6,120 nucleotides of DNA from Candidatus Thiodictyon intracellulare (lineage in GTDB: Bacteria; Pseudomonadota; Gammaproteobacteria; Chromatiales; Chromatiaceae), in the NCBI GenBank assembly GCA_016292295.1, contig JADNEJ010000649.1, forward strand, positions 1-6,120, given 5' to 3'. Under the pieces are notes generated by a model that searched no databases, was not told where the DNA came from, and was given only the letters and a program-made list of their open reading frames with translations. How positions within the stretch are numbered: the stretch's first letter is position 1; each line of letters starts with the position of its first letter. Of the stretch, positions 5,437-6,120 are shown piece by piece. A program made the translations under genes and the position numbers.

Positions 5437-5877
5437 TCAGACGAATGTTCCAGGTGACACTCCGAACCGGTGGCCGAGCGCGCGCAGCTGGTGGATGTCG
5501 AGTTCCTGGCGCCCCGCCAAGAAGACCTCTTGGACCTGGCTCTCGGCGCCGATCTCGAGAAGATCGGCTGGCGCAAGCCAATGTTGTTCCATGAAGAACG
5601 CCAGCGTCTCCACTCTGGACGCCGCTGAGAGCGGCGGCTCGCCTGCCTCGTAGTCCTCAAGCAAGTCACCGACGATATCGACAATCAAGTCACCGACGAT
5701 ATCGATCAGCCCCATCCCTGGATGTTGTTCATCGCCGGCCGCCTCGTCCAAGAGTGCCTTCAGCGTGTCTGCCATCCACAGGTAGTGGATCTCGTCGCGG
5801 ATAGGACCGATGTCGGTCGCCTCCCGAAAGCGCTTCCAGGCCGGCAGCAGGTGTGCGATTTCAACGTGTATGCTCAC
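5437..5877 (-). CDS. HigA-type (COG5499) antitoxin, helix-turn-helix protein
   Basis: A 146-residue protein. The N-terminal half (IAHLLPAWKRFREATDIGPI, DEIHYLWMADTLKALLDEAA, GLIDIVGDL, LLEDYEAGEPPL) matches the acidic helical region of COG5499 HigA-like antitoxins. Residues 89-146 form the Cro/C1-type helix-turn-helix: FFMEQHWLAPADLLEIG, then SQVQEVFLAGRQELDIHQLR and HRFGVSPGTFV. Such proteins bind and neutralise a HigB-type RNase and repress their own operon (family knowledge). GTG 5877 is chosen because it places the family N-terminus (MxI..I..LLPAW) correctly; the frame is open up to 5982 but that part reads as low-quality sequence. No good Shine-Dalgarno is seen, in keeping with translational coupling to the ORF ending 17 bases upstream. 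A 24-bp tandem duplication adds 8 residues (IVGDLIVD) in the helical region; without it the length would be 138, near the family norm. No HigB gene is recognisable beside it. Confidence 0.78.
   Translation of the reverse strand: MSIHVEIAHLLPAWKRFREATDIGPIRDEIHYLWMADTLKALLDEAAGDEQHPGMGLIDIVGDLIVDIVGDLLEDYEAGEPPLSAASRVETLAFFMEQHWLAPADLLEIGAESQVQEVFLAGRQELDIHQLRALGHRFGVSPGTFV
5662..5705. repeat. 24-bp-period tandem duplication inside the antitoxin gene
   Basis: CAAGTCACCGACGATATCGA occurs at 5662-5681 and again at 5686-5705, identical over 20 bases with a period of 24. It preserves the reading frame and duplicates the DIVGDL segment of the antitoxin. Exact identity indicates a recent event. Confidence 0.9.
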
Positions 5878-5894
5878 GCTCGACTTTGGCCATT

Positions 5895-6120
5895 TTAGGC
5901 GACCCTGATCATCGTGCCAGCCGCAACCGGCAATCGGGGGGCCAGGATCCGCACGGCGGACTCTGAAGGACCATGGAGCCAATCCGTCTGGTCCGCTACG
6001 CGGCCCCGACGCAGCTGCCGCTCCCAGGCGGGGCGGAAAATTACCACCTGATCTTGATTCGCGAACGAGTTGACGTCATTCCCCTCGGCCCAGATGGTGC
6101 GGCGCACGAGCGCCAGGCAG
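5895..6120 (-). CDS. Unidentified ORF, C-terminal part (5' end outside window)
   Basis: On the - strand a frame is open from the window edge to TAA at 5895-5897, giving about 74 residues that include RRTIWAEGNDVNSFANQDQV, VIFRPAWERQLRRG and SESAVRILAPRLPVAAG with the end TMIRVA. Third codon positions are mostly G or C, as in the neighbouring genes. It ends 17 bases before the antitoxin start, so the two are probably cotranscribed, which is the position a HigB toxin would take, but the sequence does not look like HigB. A GTG at 6107 could be an internal or true start (70 residues). The opposite strand also has an open frame from ATG 5973 to the edge (MEPIRLVRYAAPTQLPLPGG...), with an SD-like AGGA only 2 bases before it, so the coding strand is not certain. 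I do not recognise the family. Confidence 0.4.
   Translation of the reverse strand, partial: CLALVRRTIWAEGNDVNSFANQDQVVIFRPAWERQLRRGRVADQTDWLHGPSESAVRILAPRLPVAAGTMIRVA

Noticed and set aside
5878..5982. N-terminal extension of the antitoxin to a start at 5982
   Set aside because: It overlaps the upstream ORF in another frame and reads as Arg/Pro/Gly-rich sequence; family members start near MxIxxI..LLPAW, matching GTG 5877.

Overview
The window comes from a GC-rich bacterium, most likely a gammaproteobacterium. Two tandem glycoside hydrolase family 57 (GH57) genes, a Uma2-family relic, a HigA-type antitoxin and several decayed transposons are together reminiscent of purple sulfur bacteria (Chromatiaceae). 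That placement is inferred from protein resemblance and gene content recalled from knowledge; no search was run. No rRNA, tRNA or CRISPR array was seen.

Layout. Positions 1-805 are a transposon graveyard. The 3' end of an IS630-type element (transposase C-terminus ending at 152) abuts, at a TA dinucleotide, the 3' half of a broken IS1380/IS4-like transposase (182-805). That second transposase is itself split by a small non-coding insert of about 126 bp with inverted ends and a candidate 7-bp target duplication (433-572). Positions 999-1412 hold a decayed DsbC-like thioredoxin-fold gene with two in-frame stops. The intact core is two GH57 genes on the + strand: 1605-2936 (443 aa) and 3146-4618 (490 aa, TTG start). 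They are separated by a 209-bp spacer carrying an imperfect inverted repeat and are closed by a strong hairpin at 4623-4655. On the - strand are a Uma2-family nuclease pseudogene (4670-5231), a HigA-like antitoxin gene (5437-5877) with an in-frame 24-bp tandem duplication, and the C-terminal end of an unrecognised ORF (5895 to the window edge) that ends 17 bases before the antitoxin start.

How it works together. Only the GH57 pair looks like an intact metabolic unit, probably acting on alpha-glucan (glycogen-type) polymers, because both proteins keep the family Glu and Asp catalytic positions. Everything around it is decaying or mobile. Four of the nonsense codons are most simply explained as C:G to T:A transitions in former Trp or Gln codons, as expected for relaxed selection in a GC-rich genome. 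No clearly new multi-gene system is evident. The best candidates for novelty are the MITE-like insert, the sequence-divergent GH57 pair, and the unidentified partner upstream of the HigA-like gene.
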